A stretch of 64,000 nucleotides of DNA from Pseudomonas sp. SORT22. GTDB lineage: Bacteria > Pseudomonadota > Gammaproteobacteria > Pseudomonadales > Pseudomonadaceae. Under the pieces are notes generated by a model, which saw only the letters and a program-made list of their open reading frames with translations, made no database searches and was not told where the DNA came from. Positions 8,851 to 17,307 of this stretch are shown one piece after another; the first letter of the stretch is position 1, and the number at the start of each line of letters is the position of its first letter. The stretch lies in assembly GCF_018417635.1 (NCBI RefSeq), contig NZ_CP071007.1, positions 1,240,501-1,304,500 on the forward strand. The letters are read 5' to 3'. Made by a program: the position numbers and the translations under genes.

Positions 8851-10329
8851 ATGCCTGACTCTTCGCAATTCGTGCTCGGCGCCGACCTCGCCGGGCAGCC
8901 GGTGGCCCAGGCCATGCGCCTGGCCAACCGTCACGGCCTGGTGGCCGGGGCGACCGGTACCGGCAAGACCGTAACCCTGCAACACATGGCCGAAGCCTTC
9001 AGCGACGCTGGCGTGGCGGTGTTTGCCGCTGATGTCAAAGGCGATCTGTGCGGCCTGGGCGCGGCGGGCAACCCCCAGGGCAAGGTGGCCGAGCGCATTG
9101 CCGGCATGCCCTGGCTTAACCATCGGCCTCAGGCTTATCCGGTCAGCTTGTGGGATATTCACGGTCAGTCTGGTCACCCGCTGCGCACCACCCTCAGCGA
9201 AATGGGCCCGTTGTTGTTGGGCAATTTGCTGGAGCTGACCGACAGCCAGCAGGCGGCGTTGTATGCCGCGTTCAAGGTCGCCGACCGCGAAGGCCTGTTG
9301 CTACTCGACATCAAGGACCTCAAGGCGCTGCTGGCGCACCTGAAGGACAACCCGCAACTGCTCGGTGAAGACAGTGCGCTGATGACCACCGGCTCCAGCC
9401 AGGCCCTGTTGCGGCGCCTGGCAACCCTCGAGCAGCAGGGCGCTGAGGCGCTGTTTGGCGAGCCGGCCTTGCAACTGGAAGACATTCTGCAGCCGGATGT
9501 CGATGGTCGCGGACGCATTCACCTGCTCGACGCCAGCCGCCTGGTGCATGAGGCGCCGAAGGTCTATGCGACCTTCCTGCTGTGGCTGTTGGCCGAACTG
9601 TTCGAGCAATTGCCCGAGCGTGGCGATGCCGAAAAACCGTTGCTGGCCCTGTTCTTTGATGAGGCCCACTTGCTGTTCAATGGCACCCCCAAGGCCCTGC
9701 AGGACCGGCTGGAGCAGGTGGTGCGGCTGATCCGTTCCAAGGGCGTAGGTGTGTACTTTGTCACCCAGTCGCCGGGCGATCTGCCGGATGATGTCCTCGC
9801 GCAGTTGGGCCTGCGCGTCCAGCACGGCCTGCGGGCATTCACCGCCAAGGAGCAGAAATCCCTCAAGGCCGTGGCCGATGGTTTCCGCCCCAACCCGCAA
9901 TTCGACACCTTGAGCGTGCTCACCGAGCTGGGCATCGGTGAGGCCCTGGTCGGTACCCTGCAGGAAAAGGGCACGCCGGGTATGGTCCAGCGTGTACTGA
10001 TTGCCCCGCCGCAGTCGCGCATCGGGCCGCTGAGCGCCGCCGAACGGGCAGCGCTGATTGCCGCTTCGCCCTTGGTCGGGCGTTATGACAAACCGATCGA
10101 CCGTGAATCGGCCTATGAAATGCTCAATGCCCGTAAAGGCGGCGCCGCTGAGCCTGAGCAGGCGCCGGCTGCGGCTGAAGAGAGCTTGGCCGACAAAGCC
10201 GGCGAGTTCCTGCAAAGCGCAGCAGGGCAGGCGATCAAGTCGGCGGTACGCCAGGCGGCCAACCAGTTCGGGCGCCAGTTGGTACGGGGCCTGATGGGTT
10301 CGTTGCTCGGCGGCAGCAAGCGCCGGTGA
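8851..10329 (+). CDS. HerA/YjgR-like DUF853 P-loop ATPase
   Basis: A 492-aa protein of the YjgR (DUF853) family, related to HerA/FtsK ATPases. Walker A is GATGTGKT at residues 33-40, and Walker B is LLALFFDEAHLLF. A sensor-like segment, GVYFVTQSPGDLPDDV, follows. An Ala/Glu-rich linker near residue 430 leads to a basic tail (GSLLGGSKRR). No NurA nuclease or other partner lies nearby. The cellular role of YjgR proteins is not established. Confidence 0.9.
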   Translation: MPDSSQFVLGADLAGQPVAQAMRLANRHGLVAGATGTGKTVTLQHMAEAFSDAGVAVFAADVKGDLCGLGAAGNPQGKVAERIAGMPWLNHRPQAYPVSLWDIHGQSGHPLRTTLSEMGPLLLGNLLELTDSQQAALYAAFKVADREGLLLLDIKDLKALLAHLKDNPQLLGEDSALMTTGSSQALLRRLATLEQQGAEALFGEPALQLEDILQPDVDGRGRIHLLDASRLVHEAPKVYATFLLWLLAELFEQLPERGDAEKPLLALFFDEAHLLFNGTPKALQDRLEQVVRLIRSKGVGVYFVTQSPGDLPDDVLAQLGLRVQHGLRAFTAKEQKSLKAVADGFRPNPQFDTLSVLTELGIGEALVGTLQEKGTPGMVQRVLIAPPQSRIGPLSAAERAALIAASPLVGRYDKPIDRESAYEMLNARKGGAAEPEQAPAAAEESLADKAGEFLQSAAGQAIKSAVRQAANQFGRQLVRGLMGSLLGGSKRR

Positions 10330-10341
10330 TTGCATCAGGCA

Positions 10342-10372
10342 TAAAAAAGGCGCCCCTCGGGGCGCCTTTTTA
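10342..10372. terminator. Bidirectional terminator between DUF853 gene and pit
   Basis: GGCGCCCC-TC-GGGGCGCC flanked by AAAAAA and TTTTT. It serves both convergent genes, whose stops are 12 bp away on each side. Confidence 0.93.
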
Positions 10373-10384
10373 CTGCGGGGTGTA

Positions 10385-11857
10385 TTAGCCGATGGCTTTG
10401 GTCGCCAGCCAGAACAAAGCTGCCGACAAGCCCACGGTAGCCGGAAGGGTCAGTACCCAGGCCAGCAGGATGGTGCGCACGGTGCCACCTTGCAGGCCGC
10501 TCTTGTTCGCCACCATGGTACCGGCCACACCCGAGGACAGTACGTGGGTGGTCGAGACCGGCAGGCTGAAGATGTTGGCCATGCCGATGGCGCAGGCTGC
10601 GGTGATCTGCGCCGACATGCCCTGGGCGTAGGTCATGCCTTGTTTGCCGATCTTCTCGCCGATGGTCAGCACTACGCGTTTCCAGCCGACCATGGTACCC
10701 AGGCCCAGGGCCAGGGCGACCGCGAGAATCACCCAGAACGGTGCGTACTCGGTGGTGGCGGTGAGGTCCTTGCGCAGTTTGTCCAGGTCCGCCTTCTCGC
10801 GTGCCTGCAGGCCTGGCAGCTTGCCGACCTTCTTGGCGGTGTCGTCCAGGCAGAGCAGGTAACGACGTACTTCAATGCGTTTTTCCGGTGTCAGCGAACG
10901 GTAGTCGGCCACGCCTTTGAGCGAATCGAGCAAGGCATTGATGGTCGGCTCGGTCTGCTGCGGGTTGCAACTGAACTGTTCTGGCAGGTCGCCTTCTTTG
11001 GCTTTGCCCAGGGCCAGGAATTCGCCCAGGGTCGCTTCGTTGCGCTGGTAGAACTGGTTCAGGTGCAGCGTGGCGTCGCGGGTCCGCTCGATCTGGTAGG
11101 TGGTGCTGTTGAGGTCGAGAACGAACGCCGATGGAACGATACCGATCAGTACCAGCATGATCAGGCCGATACCTTTCTGACCGTCGTTGGAACCGTGCAC
11201 GAAGCTCACACCCATCGCCGAAATTACCAGCACCAGGCGGTTCCAGAATGGCGGGTGCTTCTTGTCGTCGAGTTTGCGGCGCTGTTCCGGCGTCTTGTGC
11301 ATCTTCGACAGTGGTCGCCACCATTTCAGGCCCAGCAGCACCAGCGCGGCGACAGCGAAACCGGCCATCGGCGACAGTACCAGCGACATGCCGATATCGA
11401 TTGCCTTCTGCCAGTTGACCCCGTCACCCAGCGGAATGTCGCTGATCAGGGCGTTGGCCAGGCCCACGCCGAGGATCGAGCCGATCAACGTGTGCGAACT
11501 GGACGCCGGGATCCCGAAGTACCAGGTACCCAGGTTCCAGGTGATGGCGGCAGCCAATAGAGAGAAGACCATCGCCAGGCCGTGGCCGGTGTTCACGTTG
11601 ATCAGCAGTTCGACCGGCAGCAGGTGAACGATGGCATACGCCACGCCGACACCGCCGAGCAGAACCCCGAGGAAGTTGAACACGCCGGAGAAGAACACGG
11701 CCAGGTGCGGCGGCATGGCTTTGGTATAGATGACTGTAGCTACCGCGTTAGCGGTGTCATGAAAGCCATTGATGAACTCGAAGGCGAGTACGAAGGTCAG
11801 AGCGAGCAGCAAGCTCACCAGTACCCAGGCATCAAGTCCGCTGAATAAATCGATCAT
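10385..11857 (-). CDS. pit: PiT-family inorganic phosphate transporter
   Basis: A 490-aa low-affinity proton-coupled phosphate transporter of the inner membrane. Both inverted family repeats are visible: FEFINGFHDTANAVAT near residue 27 and VSFVHGSNDGQKGIGL in the second half, with GIPASSSHTLIGS and SLPVSTTHVLSSG signatures. A hydrophilic cytoplasmic loop of roughly 120 residues, with many charged residues, sits between the halves. Transcribed alone. Confidence 0.95.
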   Translation of the reverse strand: MIDLFSGLDAWVLVSLLLALTFVLAFEFINGFHDTANAVATVIYTKAMPPHLAVFFSGVFNFLGVLLGGVGVAYAIVHLLPVELLINVNTGHGLAMVFSLLAAAITWNLGTWYFGIPASSSHTLIGSILGVGLANALISDIPLGDGVNWQKAIDIGMSLVLSPMAGFAVAALVLLGLKWWRPLSKMHKTPEQRRKLDDKKHPPFWNRLVLVISAMGVSFVHGSNDGQKGIGLIMLVLIGIVPSAFVLDLNSTTYQIERTRDATLHLNQFYQRNEATLGEFLALGKAKEGDLPEQFSCNPQQTEPTINALLDSLKGVADYRSLTPEKRIEVRRYLLCLDDTAKKVGKLPGLQAREKADLDKLRKDLTATTEYAPFWVILAVALALGLGTMVGWKRVVLTIGEKIGKQGMTYAQGMSAQITAACAIGMANIFSLPVSTTHVLSSGVAGTMVANKSGLQGGTVRTILLAWVLTLPATVGLSAALFWLATKAIG

Positions 11858-12198
11858 GAAGGAATTCTGACCCGGTCATAAGGGGGCGCGATTATGCCAG
11901 AAATCCCCGGTAATCGATGCCCCTGCGACGGACCGCTCGACGACTTTTCTACCCCATTGCCCAAGCCGCTGAGTCGGCGATGCTTCGGTGATCGTCGGCT
12001 AAAATCGAAAAAAATCGAGAAAAATTAAACATTTGCATGATTTCATGCGTATCAGAAAAAAATCAAACGGCCGTATGAAATTTGTGAAATTCCGTTACCG
12101 CATGCGTATGACGGCGCAAAAATCAGCTGCATCGTGCTCAGCTAAAAGCATCCCCGCACGCCGTGGCGCGGCGTGTTGCGATCGCCATCAGGCGTGGC
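11858..12198. other. Intergenic region upstream of pit
   Basis: No gene seen in 341 bp. The middle (about 12000-12110) is AT-rich, with AAAATCGA-type direct repeats, and probably includes the pit promoter region and a target for MvaT-type binding (inference). CACGCC/GGCGTG (12157-12175), followed on the minus strand by TTTT, could end transcription from the small gene at 12199. Confidence 0.5.
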
Positions 12199-12399
12199 TC
12201 AGGGCGCCTGGTCCTTGAGTTCTTTCTCGATTTTTTCCAGTTCCTGGGCGAAGGCCTGGTCTAGCACGCTTGCGCGTTTGCGCCATGGCTTGCGTTCCGG
12301 GTCGGGTTGCGCGGCATAAGTGGTGACTTCACCGCCATAGACGTCCTTGTAACGTTGTTCCTGGCGCTCTAGTTCGGCGCGCAGTTCATCTTTGGTCAC
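12199..12399 (-). CDS. Small charged hypothetical protein
   Basis: A 66-aa hydrophilic, helix-prone protein, TKDELRAELERQEQRYKDVYG then a charged C-terminus ending EKELKDQAP. The GTG start is chosen because AGGT lies upstream and the heptad-like part begins there. The longer frame to 12528 would add a Cys/His-rich segment without family character. No domain recognised. It stands alone between pit and the pca cluster. Confidence 0.7.
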   Translation of the reverse strand: MTKDELRAELERQEQRYKDVYGGEVTTYAAQPDPERKPWRKRASVLDQAFAQELEKIEKELKDQAP

Positions 12400-12684
12400 A
12401 GTATTACCTGTATGGATATAAACCCTGGCGTTTACGCGGGCAATTGAGTGCGCGGGGCACAACATGCACACGGCTACGCGGCCAGAGCGGCATAACTGTC
12501 GCAGCAACAGTAGGTTGTGGTGGTGCAAGCGAAAGTGAACATCGAGGTGTTCACGTTAATGGCACTTGCAGCGATCCGGTTGTGTCTGCCTGGGGGCAGC
12601 AGCGGATTGGATCCGCACTATCCCCGCCCAAGGGCGTGGATACGAAGTTTTATTATAGCAAGCAGATTGTCTGACACTAGTACT

Positions 12685-12710
12685 CTCTATTGTTGATAAG
12701 AACAATAGAG
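12685..12710. repeat. Perfect 10-bp inverted repeat
   Basis: CTCTATTGTT, a 6-nt spacer, then AACAATAGAG. It is AT-rich and followed by CGGCGGTTTTG, so it may be a weak plus-strand terminator or a protein-binding palindrome. There is no plus-strand gene directly upstream that would need a terminator. Confidence 0.45.
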
Positions 12711-12821
12711 CGGCGGTTTTGTTACGAAGTTATGAATGCGCTCAGTCCGCCGAGTATGAAATTTGAACCGGGCGCCGAGAAAAAGTTCTCTGGCCACCGA
12801 CCCCGTCTTTTACGGAGGAAG

Positions 12822-12912
12822 GAAAAACGGCCTCGCTTCGTGGGCAAGGCCGTGCCTGGGACTTCTACGGTGGGTACCTGACCAGTCTCTCCAAGAAGCC
12901 ACATGGTGGCGG
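12822..12912 (-). ncRNA. Candidate small RNA divergent from pcaR
   Basis: On the minus strand, TTGACC (12946-12941) and TATACC (12924-12919) with a 16-bp spacer make a reasonable sigma70 promoter. About 90 bp downstream, ACGGCCT (12827-12833) pairs with AGGCCGT (12847-12853), followed on the minus strand by TTTTT, a classic intrinsic terminator. The RNA between starts near a CCAC-CAT-GTGG hairpin. No open frame of note lies inside. Both signals are seen; the RNA is inferred, and I cannot match it to a known family. Confidence 0.4.
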
Positions 12913-12949
12913 GAGAAAGGTATAAGCAATTGAGGGTAGCGGTCAATTG

Positions 12950-12980
12950 CGATTATCGGTCGATGGTTCGATAATCGCCC
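12950..12980. promoter_or_regulatory. PcaR-like operator pair upstream of pcaR
   Basis: GTTCGATAATCGCCC (12966-12980) matches 14 of 15 positions of the PcaR site remembered from P. putida (GTTCGATAATCGCAC). An inverted copy, CGATTATCG (12950-12958), precedes it. The site is 27 bp before the pcaR start, fitting autoregulation. It also adjoins the -35 of the candidate minus-strand RNA. Confidence 0.75.
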
Positions 12981-13006
12981 CAGTGACCGTGTTGCCGAGG
13001 CTAGCC

Positions 13007-13882
13007 ATGACAGAAGAAACCACGCCCAAAGGGCCAGGATTGAACGACAACGTGCGTAGCTCGTTTGCGTCCCTGGCGCCGCCTATCGTTGCCTCGCCGG
13101 CCAAGCGTATCCAGGCCTTTACCGGTGACCCCGATTTCATGACCTCGCTGGCCCGGGGCCTGGCGGTAGTTCAGGCGTTCCAGGAGCGCAAGCGCCACCT
13201 GACCATCGCCCAGATCAGCCACCGCACGGAAATCCCCCGCGCCGCGGTACGCCGCTGCCTGCATACGCTGATCAAGCTCGGCTACGCCACCACCGACGGG
13301 CGCACCTATTCGCTGCTGCCCAAGGTGCTGACCCTGGGTCACGCCTACTTGTCGTCGACGCCGCTGGCGGTATCAGCGCAGCCTTATCTGGACCGCATGA
13401 GCGACCAGTTGCACGAGGCTTGCAACATGGCCACCCTGGAGGGCGACGACATTCTCTACATCGCCCGCTCGGCCACGGTGCAGCGCCTGATTTCGGTCGA
13501 CCTGTCGGTTGGCGGGCGCCTGCCGGCTTATTGCACCTCCATGGGCCGTATCCTGTTGGCGGCGCTGGACGACGCAACCCTGCACGAATACCTCGAGCAC
13601 GCCGACCTGCAGGCCAAGACCAGCCGCACCCTCCATGACCCGGTGGCCTTGCTCGAGTGCCTGCAGCTGGTTCGCCAGCAGGGCTGGTGCGTGGTCGACC
13701 AGGAGCTGGAGCAGGGCTTGCGCTCGATTGCCGTTCCGGTTTACGACGCCTCCGGCCAGGTGCTGGCGGCGCTCAACGTCAGTACCCATGCCGGACGGGT
13801 CAGCCGCACCGAGCTTGAACAGCGCTTCCTGCCGATCATGCTTGCCGCCAGTCGTGACCTCAGCGCGCAATTGTTCGCCTGA
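13007..13882 (+). CDS. pcaR: IclR-family beta-ketoadipate regulator PcaR
   Basis: A 291-aa activator of pca genes that responds to beta-ketoadipate in Pseudomonas. An N-terminal tail of about 40 residues is followed by a winged helix-turn-helix (residues 45-105, LTIAQISHRTEIPRAAVRRC) and the IclR effector domain with DDILYIARS and GRLPAYCTSMGR. I use MTEETTPK because the longer frame begins inside the operator. The operators here, at pcaK and at pcaI carry its known recognition sequence. Confidence 0.95.
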   Translation: MTEETTPKGPGLNDNVRSSFASLAPPIVASPAKRIQAFTGDPDFMTSLARGLAVVQAFQERKRHLTIAQISHRTEIPRAAVRRCLHTLIKLGYATTDGRTYSLLPKVLTLGHAYLSSTPLAVSAQPYLDRMSDQLHEACNMATLEGDDILYIARSATVQRLISVDLSVGGRLPAYCTSMGRILLAALDDATLHEYLEHADLQAKTSRTLHDPVALLECLQLVRQQGWCVVDQELEQGLRSIAVPVYDASGQVLAALNVSTHAGRVSRTELEQRFLPIMLAASRDLSAQLFA

Positions 13883-13890
13883 ACGTTCCT

Positions 13891-13923
13891 GTTCGATAAA
13901 CGCACAGAGATGCGTTTATCGAA
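13891..13923. promoter_or_regulatory. PcaR-like operator upstream of pcaK
   Basis: TTCGATAAACGCA (13892-13904) and its exact complement TGCGTTTATCGAA (13911-13923), 6 bp apart. The left copy with flanks reads GTTCGATAAACGCAC, one change from the PcaR consensus. It lies 9 bp after the pcaR stop and about 235 bp before pcaK. The remaining gap to pcaK has no clear gene; a 20-codon frame at 14013-14075 is noted but not supported. Confidence 0.75.
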
Positions 13924-14152
13924 TTGCGCCGCGCCCGCCTGCTTATTAATGTCCCTCGCAGCGGTCAGCCTGCCCTGGCCGCCCATAATAATGAGCGAGA
14001 GGCAAACGCCCCATGACCGACTTCCTGTCCCTGCACGGTTTGCACCTGTCCTACGCGGGACTGCGCGGCAGCTGATCCAGTTTTTCGATCCCGTCCCTGT
14101 TCGTCCGTGCCGTTCACGCGCGCACCCGCACACGCGCGCGCTTCTTCTGGAT

Positions 14153-14160
14153 AAAAATAA
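14153..14160 (+). promoter_or_regulatory. A-rich Hfq/Crc-type motif at the pcaK start
   Basis: AAAAATAA overlaps the first base of the pcaK ATG and fits AANAANAA, the sequence bound by Hfq with Crc to block translation during catabolite repression in Pseudomonas. The normal ribosome binding site here is weak (TGGA). Match seen; function inferred. Confidence 0.5.
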
Positions 14161-15506
14161 TGAATAGTCCTCAAGCTGCTGTCGGAAACTGCCTTGATGT
14201 GCAGTCCTTTATCAATAGCCAACCGCTGTCGCGCTACCAATGGCGGGTGGTGATCCTGTGCTTTCTGATCGTCTTCCTCGACGGCCTCGATACGGCGGCC
14301 ATGGGCTTTATCGCCCCGGCCCTGTCCCAGGACTGGGGCATTGACCGGGCCAGCCTCGGCCCGGTGATGAGCGCTGCGTTGATCGGCATGGTCTTCGGTG
14401 CGCTGGGGTCCGGGCCGCTGGCCGATCGTTTCGGGCGCAAAGTCGTACTGGTGGGGGCAGTGCTGCTGTTCGGCGCGTTCAGCCTGGCGTCGGCCTACAG
14501 CACCAATGTTGACCAGTTGCTGGTGCTGCGTTTTCTCACCGGGCTGGGCCTGGGCGCGGGCATGCCCAATGCCACGACGCTGCTGTCCGAATACACCCCG
14601 GAGCGGCACAAGTCGCTGCTGGTGACCAGCATGTTCTGCGGCTTCAACCTGGGCATGGCCGGGGGTGGCTTCATTTCTGCCAAGCTGATCCCGGCGTTCG
14701 GCTGGCACAGCCTGCTGCTGATCGGCGGGGTTCTGCCACTGGTGCTGGCGGTGGTGCTGGTGTTCTGGCTGCCGGAGTCGGCGCGTTACCTGGTAGTGCG
14801 CAACCGCGGCACCGACAAGGTACGCAAGACCCTGGCGCCGATCGAGCCGGCCATCGTCGGCCAGGCATCGAGCTTCAGCGTGCCGGAGCAAAAGACAGTC
14901 AAAGCCCGCAACGTGTTTGCGGTGATCTTCTCCGGGACTTACAGCGTCGGCACTCTGCTCTTGTGGCTGACCTATTTCATGGGCCTGGTGATTGTCTACC
15001 TGCTGACCAGCTGGCTGCCAACCCTGATGCGCGACAGTGGCGCGAGCATGGAGCAGGCTGCCTTCATCGGTGCGCTGTTCCAGTTTGGCGGGGTGCTCAG
15101 CGCCGTGGCGGTGGGCTGGGCCATGGACCGTTACAACCCGCACAAGGTTATCGGCACCTTCTACTTGCTGGCCGGGGTGTTTGCCTACGCGGTAGGGCAG
15201 AGCCTGGGCAACATCACCCTTCTCGCGACCCTGGTGCTGATTGCCGGTATGTGCGTCAACGGTGCGCAGTCGGCGATGCCGTCGCTGGCGGCCCGCTTCT
15301 ACCCGACCCAGGGGCGCGCCACCGGGGTGTCGTGGATGCTCGGTATCGGCCGTTTCGGGGCGATTCTCGGGGCGTGGATGGGCGCAACCCTGTTGGGCCT
15401 GGGCTGGAATTTCGAACAAGTGCTGACCGCGCTGGTGATCCCGGCGGCACTGGCCACCACGGCGGTGATTATCAAGGGCATGGTCAGTCACGCAGATGCG
15501 ACCTGA
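14160..15506 (+). CDS. pcaK: 4-hydroxybenzoate/protocatechuate transporter PcaK
   Basis: A 448-aa, 12-helix MFS transporter of the aromatic acid:H+ symporter family, in the inner membrane. The first helix has the DGLD motif with D41 and D44, residues required in P. putida PcaK. The loop 2-3 motif is GPLADRFGRK. Placed directly after the regulator and before pcaIJ; imports substrate for PobA and the protocatechuate branch. Confidence 0.95.
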   Translation: MNSPQAAVGNCLDVQSFINSQPLSRYQWRVVILCFLIVFLDGLDTAAMGFIAPALSQDWGIDRASLGPVMSAALIGMVFGALGSGPLADRFGRKVVLVGAVLLFGAFSLASAYSTNVDQLLVLRFLTGLGLGAGMPNATTLLSEYTPERHKSLLVTSMFCGFNLGMAGGGFISAKLIPAFGWHSLLLIGGVLPLVLAVVLVFWLPESARYLVVRNRGTDKVRKTLAPIEPAIVGQASSFSVPEQKTVKARNVFAVIFSGTYSVGTLLLWLTYFMGLVIVYLLTSWLPTLMRDSGASMEQAAFIGALFQFGGVLSAVAVGWAMDRYNPHKVIGTFYLLAGVFAYAVGQSLGNITLLATLVLIAGMCVNGAQSAMPSLAARFYPTQGRATGVSWMLGIGRFGAILGAWMGATLLGLGWNFEQVLTALVIPAALATTAVIIKGMVSHADAT

Positions 15507-15542
15507 CAGCCCTCGCACGTGTTGTTAGCAAGATAACAATCA

Positions 15543-15573
15543 GTTCGATAATCGAACAGTTAGTCGATTATCG
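15543..15573. promoter_or_regulatory. PcaR-like operator pair upstream of pcaI
   Basis: GTTCGATAATCGAAC (15543-15557) matches 14 of 15 positions of the PcaR consensus and is almost self-complementary. An inverted half-copy CGATTATCG follows at 15565-15573. It lies about 100 bp before pcaI, the position where PcaR acts in the P. putida pcaIJ promoter. Confidence 0.8.
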
Positions 15574-15673
15574 GATTGAACAGCCCCCCAGCCCATCTTA
15601 ATCTGAACCCATGACCGGCGCCGCCCGAGGCGCCTTGAAACCGACCCCGACTCAGCATATCCAGGAGTCTGCA

Positions 15674-16531
15674 ATGGCTGAAATCCTCTCGCTCCACGAC
15701 GCCGTGAAGCAGTTCGTCAACGACGGAGACAGCGTCGCCCTCGAAGGCTTCACGCACTTGATTCCGACTGCCGCCGGGCATGAAATCATTCGTCAGGGCA
15801 AGAAAGATCTGACCCTGGTACGCATGACGCCTGACCTGATCTACGACCAGCTGATCGGCGCCGGTTGCGCCCGCAAGCTGATTTTCTCCTGGGGCGGCAA
15901 CCCGGGTGTCGGTTCCCTCCATCGCCTGCGCGACGCGGTTGAAAAACACTGGCCGCACGCTATCGAGATCGAAGAACACAGCCACGCCGACCTGGCCAAC
16001 GCCTACGTCGCCGGCGCCTCGGGCCTGCCCTTCGCGGTGCTGCGTGCCTACGCAGGTTCCGACCTGCCGAAGGTCAACCCACTGATCAAGAGCGTCACTT
16101 GCCCGTTCACCGGTGAAGTTCTCGCCGCCGTGCCTTCGGTACGCCCGGACGTCACCGTGATTCACGCGCAAAAGGCCGACCGCAAGGGCAACGTGCTGCT
16201 CTGGGGCATTCTCGGTGTGCAGAAGGAAGCAGCCCTGGCGGCCAAGCGCTGCATCGTCACCGTCGAGGAAATTGTCGACGACCTCCAGGCGCCGATGAAC
16301 GCCTGCGTGCTGCCGACCTGGGCGCTGTCTGCGGTGTGCCTGGTGCCGGGCGGCGCGCATCCGTCCTACGCCCATGGTTACTACGAGCGGGACAATCGCT
16401 TCTACCAGGCCTGGGACCCGATTGCCCGCAGCCGCGAAAGCTTCACGGCGTGGGTCGACCAGTACATTCGCGGCACCGCCGACTTCACTGAATTCAAGGC
16501 AAAATTGGCCAGCGCGGAGGCTGCACAATGA
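15674..16531 (+). CDS. pcaI: 3-oxoadipate CoA-transferase subunit A
   Basis: A 285-aa alpha subunit of beta-ketoadipate:succinyl-CoA transferase, the penultimate step of the pathway. Shows the family I CoA-transferase sequences VALEGFTHLIPTAAGHE and SWGGNPGVGSLHR. AGGAG precedes MAEILSL by 6 bp; the frame upstream to 15611 lacks a start signal. Its last codons overlap pcaJ by 4 bp (ATGA), giving coupled 1:1 subunits. In KT2440, as I recall, pcaIJ are elsewhere, so insertion here is a strain feature. Confidence 0.96.
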   Translation: MAEILSLHDAVKQFVNDGDSVALEGFTHLIPTAAGHEIIRQGKKDLTLVRMTPDLIYDQLIGAGCARKLIFSWGGNPGVGSLHRLRDAVEKHWPHAIEIEEHSHADLANAYVAGASGLPFAVLRAYAGSDLPKVNPLIKSVTCPFTGEVLAAVPSVRPDVTVIHAQKADRKGNVLLWGILGVQKEAALAAKRCIVTVEEIVDDLQAPMNACVLPTWALSAVCLVPGGAHPSYAHGYYERDNRFYQAWDPIARSRESFTAWVDQYIRGTADFTEFKAKLASAEAAQ

Positions 16532-17307
16532 GCTACTCCACCAATGAAATGATGACCGTTGCCGCAGCCCGTCGCCTGCGCAATGGCGCCGTCTGCTTCG
16601 TCGGCATCGGCCTGCCGTCCAAGGCCGCCAACCTGGCGCGCCTGACCTCGTCGCCCGATGTCGTGCTGATTTACGAGTCCGGCCCGATCGGCGCCAAGCC
16701 AAGCGTGCTGCCGCTGTCGATCGGTGACGGCGAGCTGGCGGAAACCGCCGACACCGTGGTGCCGACCGGCGAGATCTTTCGCTACTGGCTGCAGGGCGGG
16801 CGCATCGATGTGGGCTTTCTCGGCGCGGCCCAGGTCGACCGCTTCGGCAACATCAACACCACCGTGGTCGGTGACTATCACCAGCCCAAAGTTCGCCTGC
16901 CAGGTGCCGGTGGCGCGCCGGAGATCGCCGGTTCCGCCAAGCAGGTGCTGATCATCCTCAAGCAGTCGAACCGCGCCTTTGTCGACAAGCTCGACTTCAT
17001 TACCTCGGTCGGCCACGGCGAAGGCGGTGATTCACGCAAGCGCCTGGGCCTGCCAGGCGAGGGGCCGGTAGGCATTATTACCGACCTGTGCATCATGGAG
17101 CCGGAAGCCGGTACTCATGAGTTCGTGGTGACTTCGATTCACCCGGGCGTGACCCGCGAGCAGATCATCGCTGCCACCGGCTGGGCCATCCGTTTTGCCG
17201 ACGACGTGCAAACCACCGTCGCGCCGAGCGATGTCGAGCTCAACGCCCTGCGCGACCTTGAAGCGCGCACCGCCGCCGCCCACGGCCAAGCGCCAGGAGA
17301 AGCCTGA
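16528..17307 (+). CDS. pcaJ: 3-oxoadipate CoA-transferase subunit B
   Basis: A 259-aa beta subunit. The catalytic glutamate motif is ESG with E50 ([11 protein letters not shown]), which forms the thioester intermediate. Later [19 protein letters not shown] is typical of the beta subunit. It overlaps pcaI by 4 bp and pcaF by 1 bp (TGATG), so pcaIJF are translationally linked. Confidence 0.96.
   Translation: MSYSTNEMMTVAAARRLRNGAVCFVGIGLPSKAANLARLTSSPDVVLIYESGPIGAKPSVLPLSIGDGELAETADTVVPTGEIFRYWLQGGRIDVGFLGAAQVDRFGNINTTVVGDYHQPKVRLPGAGGAPEIAGSAKQVLIILKQSNRAFVDKLDFITSVGHGEGGDSRKRLGLPGEGPVGIITDLCIMEPEAGTHEFVVTSIHPGVTREQIIAATGWAIRFADDVQTTVAPSDVELNALRDLEARTAAAHGQAPGEA

Larger units (their letters stand above)
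12400..13006. other. Long regulatory gap upstream of pcaR
   Basis: About 600 bp without a convincing protein gene; short frames here have no family character or start signal. It contains a perfect 10-bp inverted repeat (CTCTATTGTT 12685-12694, AACAATAGAG 12701-12710), a minus-strand candidate small RNA with promoter and terminator (12822-12946), and the PcaR-like operator pair (12950-12980), all described separately. Confidence 0.6.

Noticed and set aside
12690..12946. Possible small proteins in the pcaR upstream gap on both strands
   Set aside because: No ribosome binding sites or family character; the region is better explained by a terminator hairpin and promoter signals.
14013..14075. 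A 20-codon frame between pcaR and pcaK, possible leader peptide
   Set aside because: No clear ribosome binding site and no attenuator structure after it; too short to support.
13965..15518. A 517-codon minus-strand frame opposite pcaK
   Set aside because: His/Gln-rich antisense translation of pcaK with no start signal or domain.
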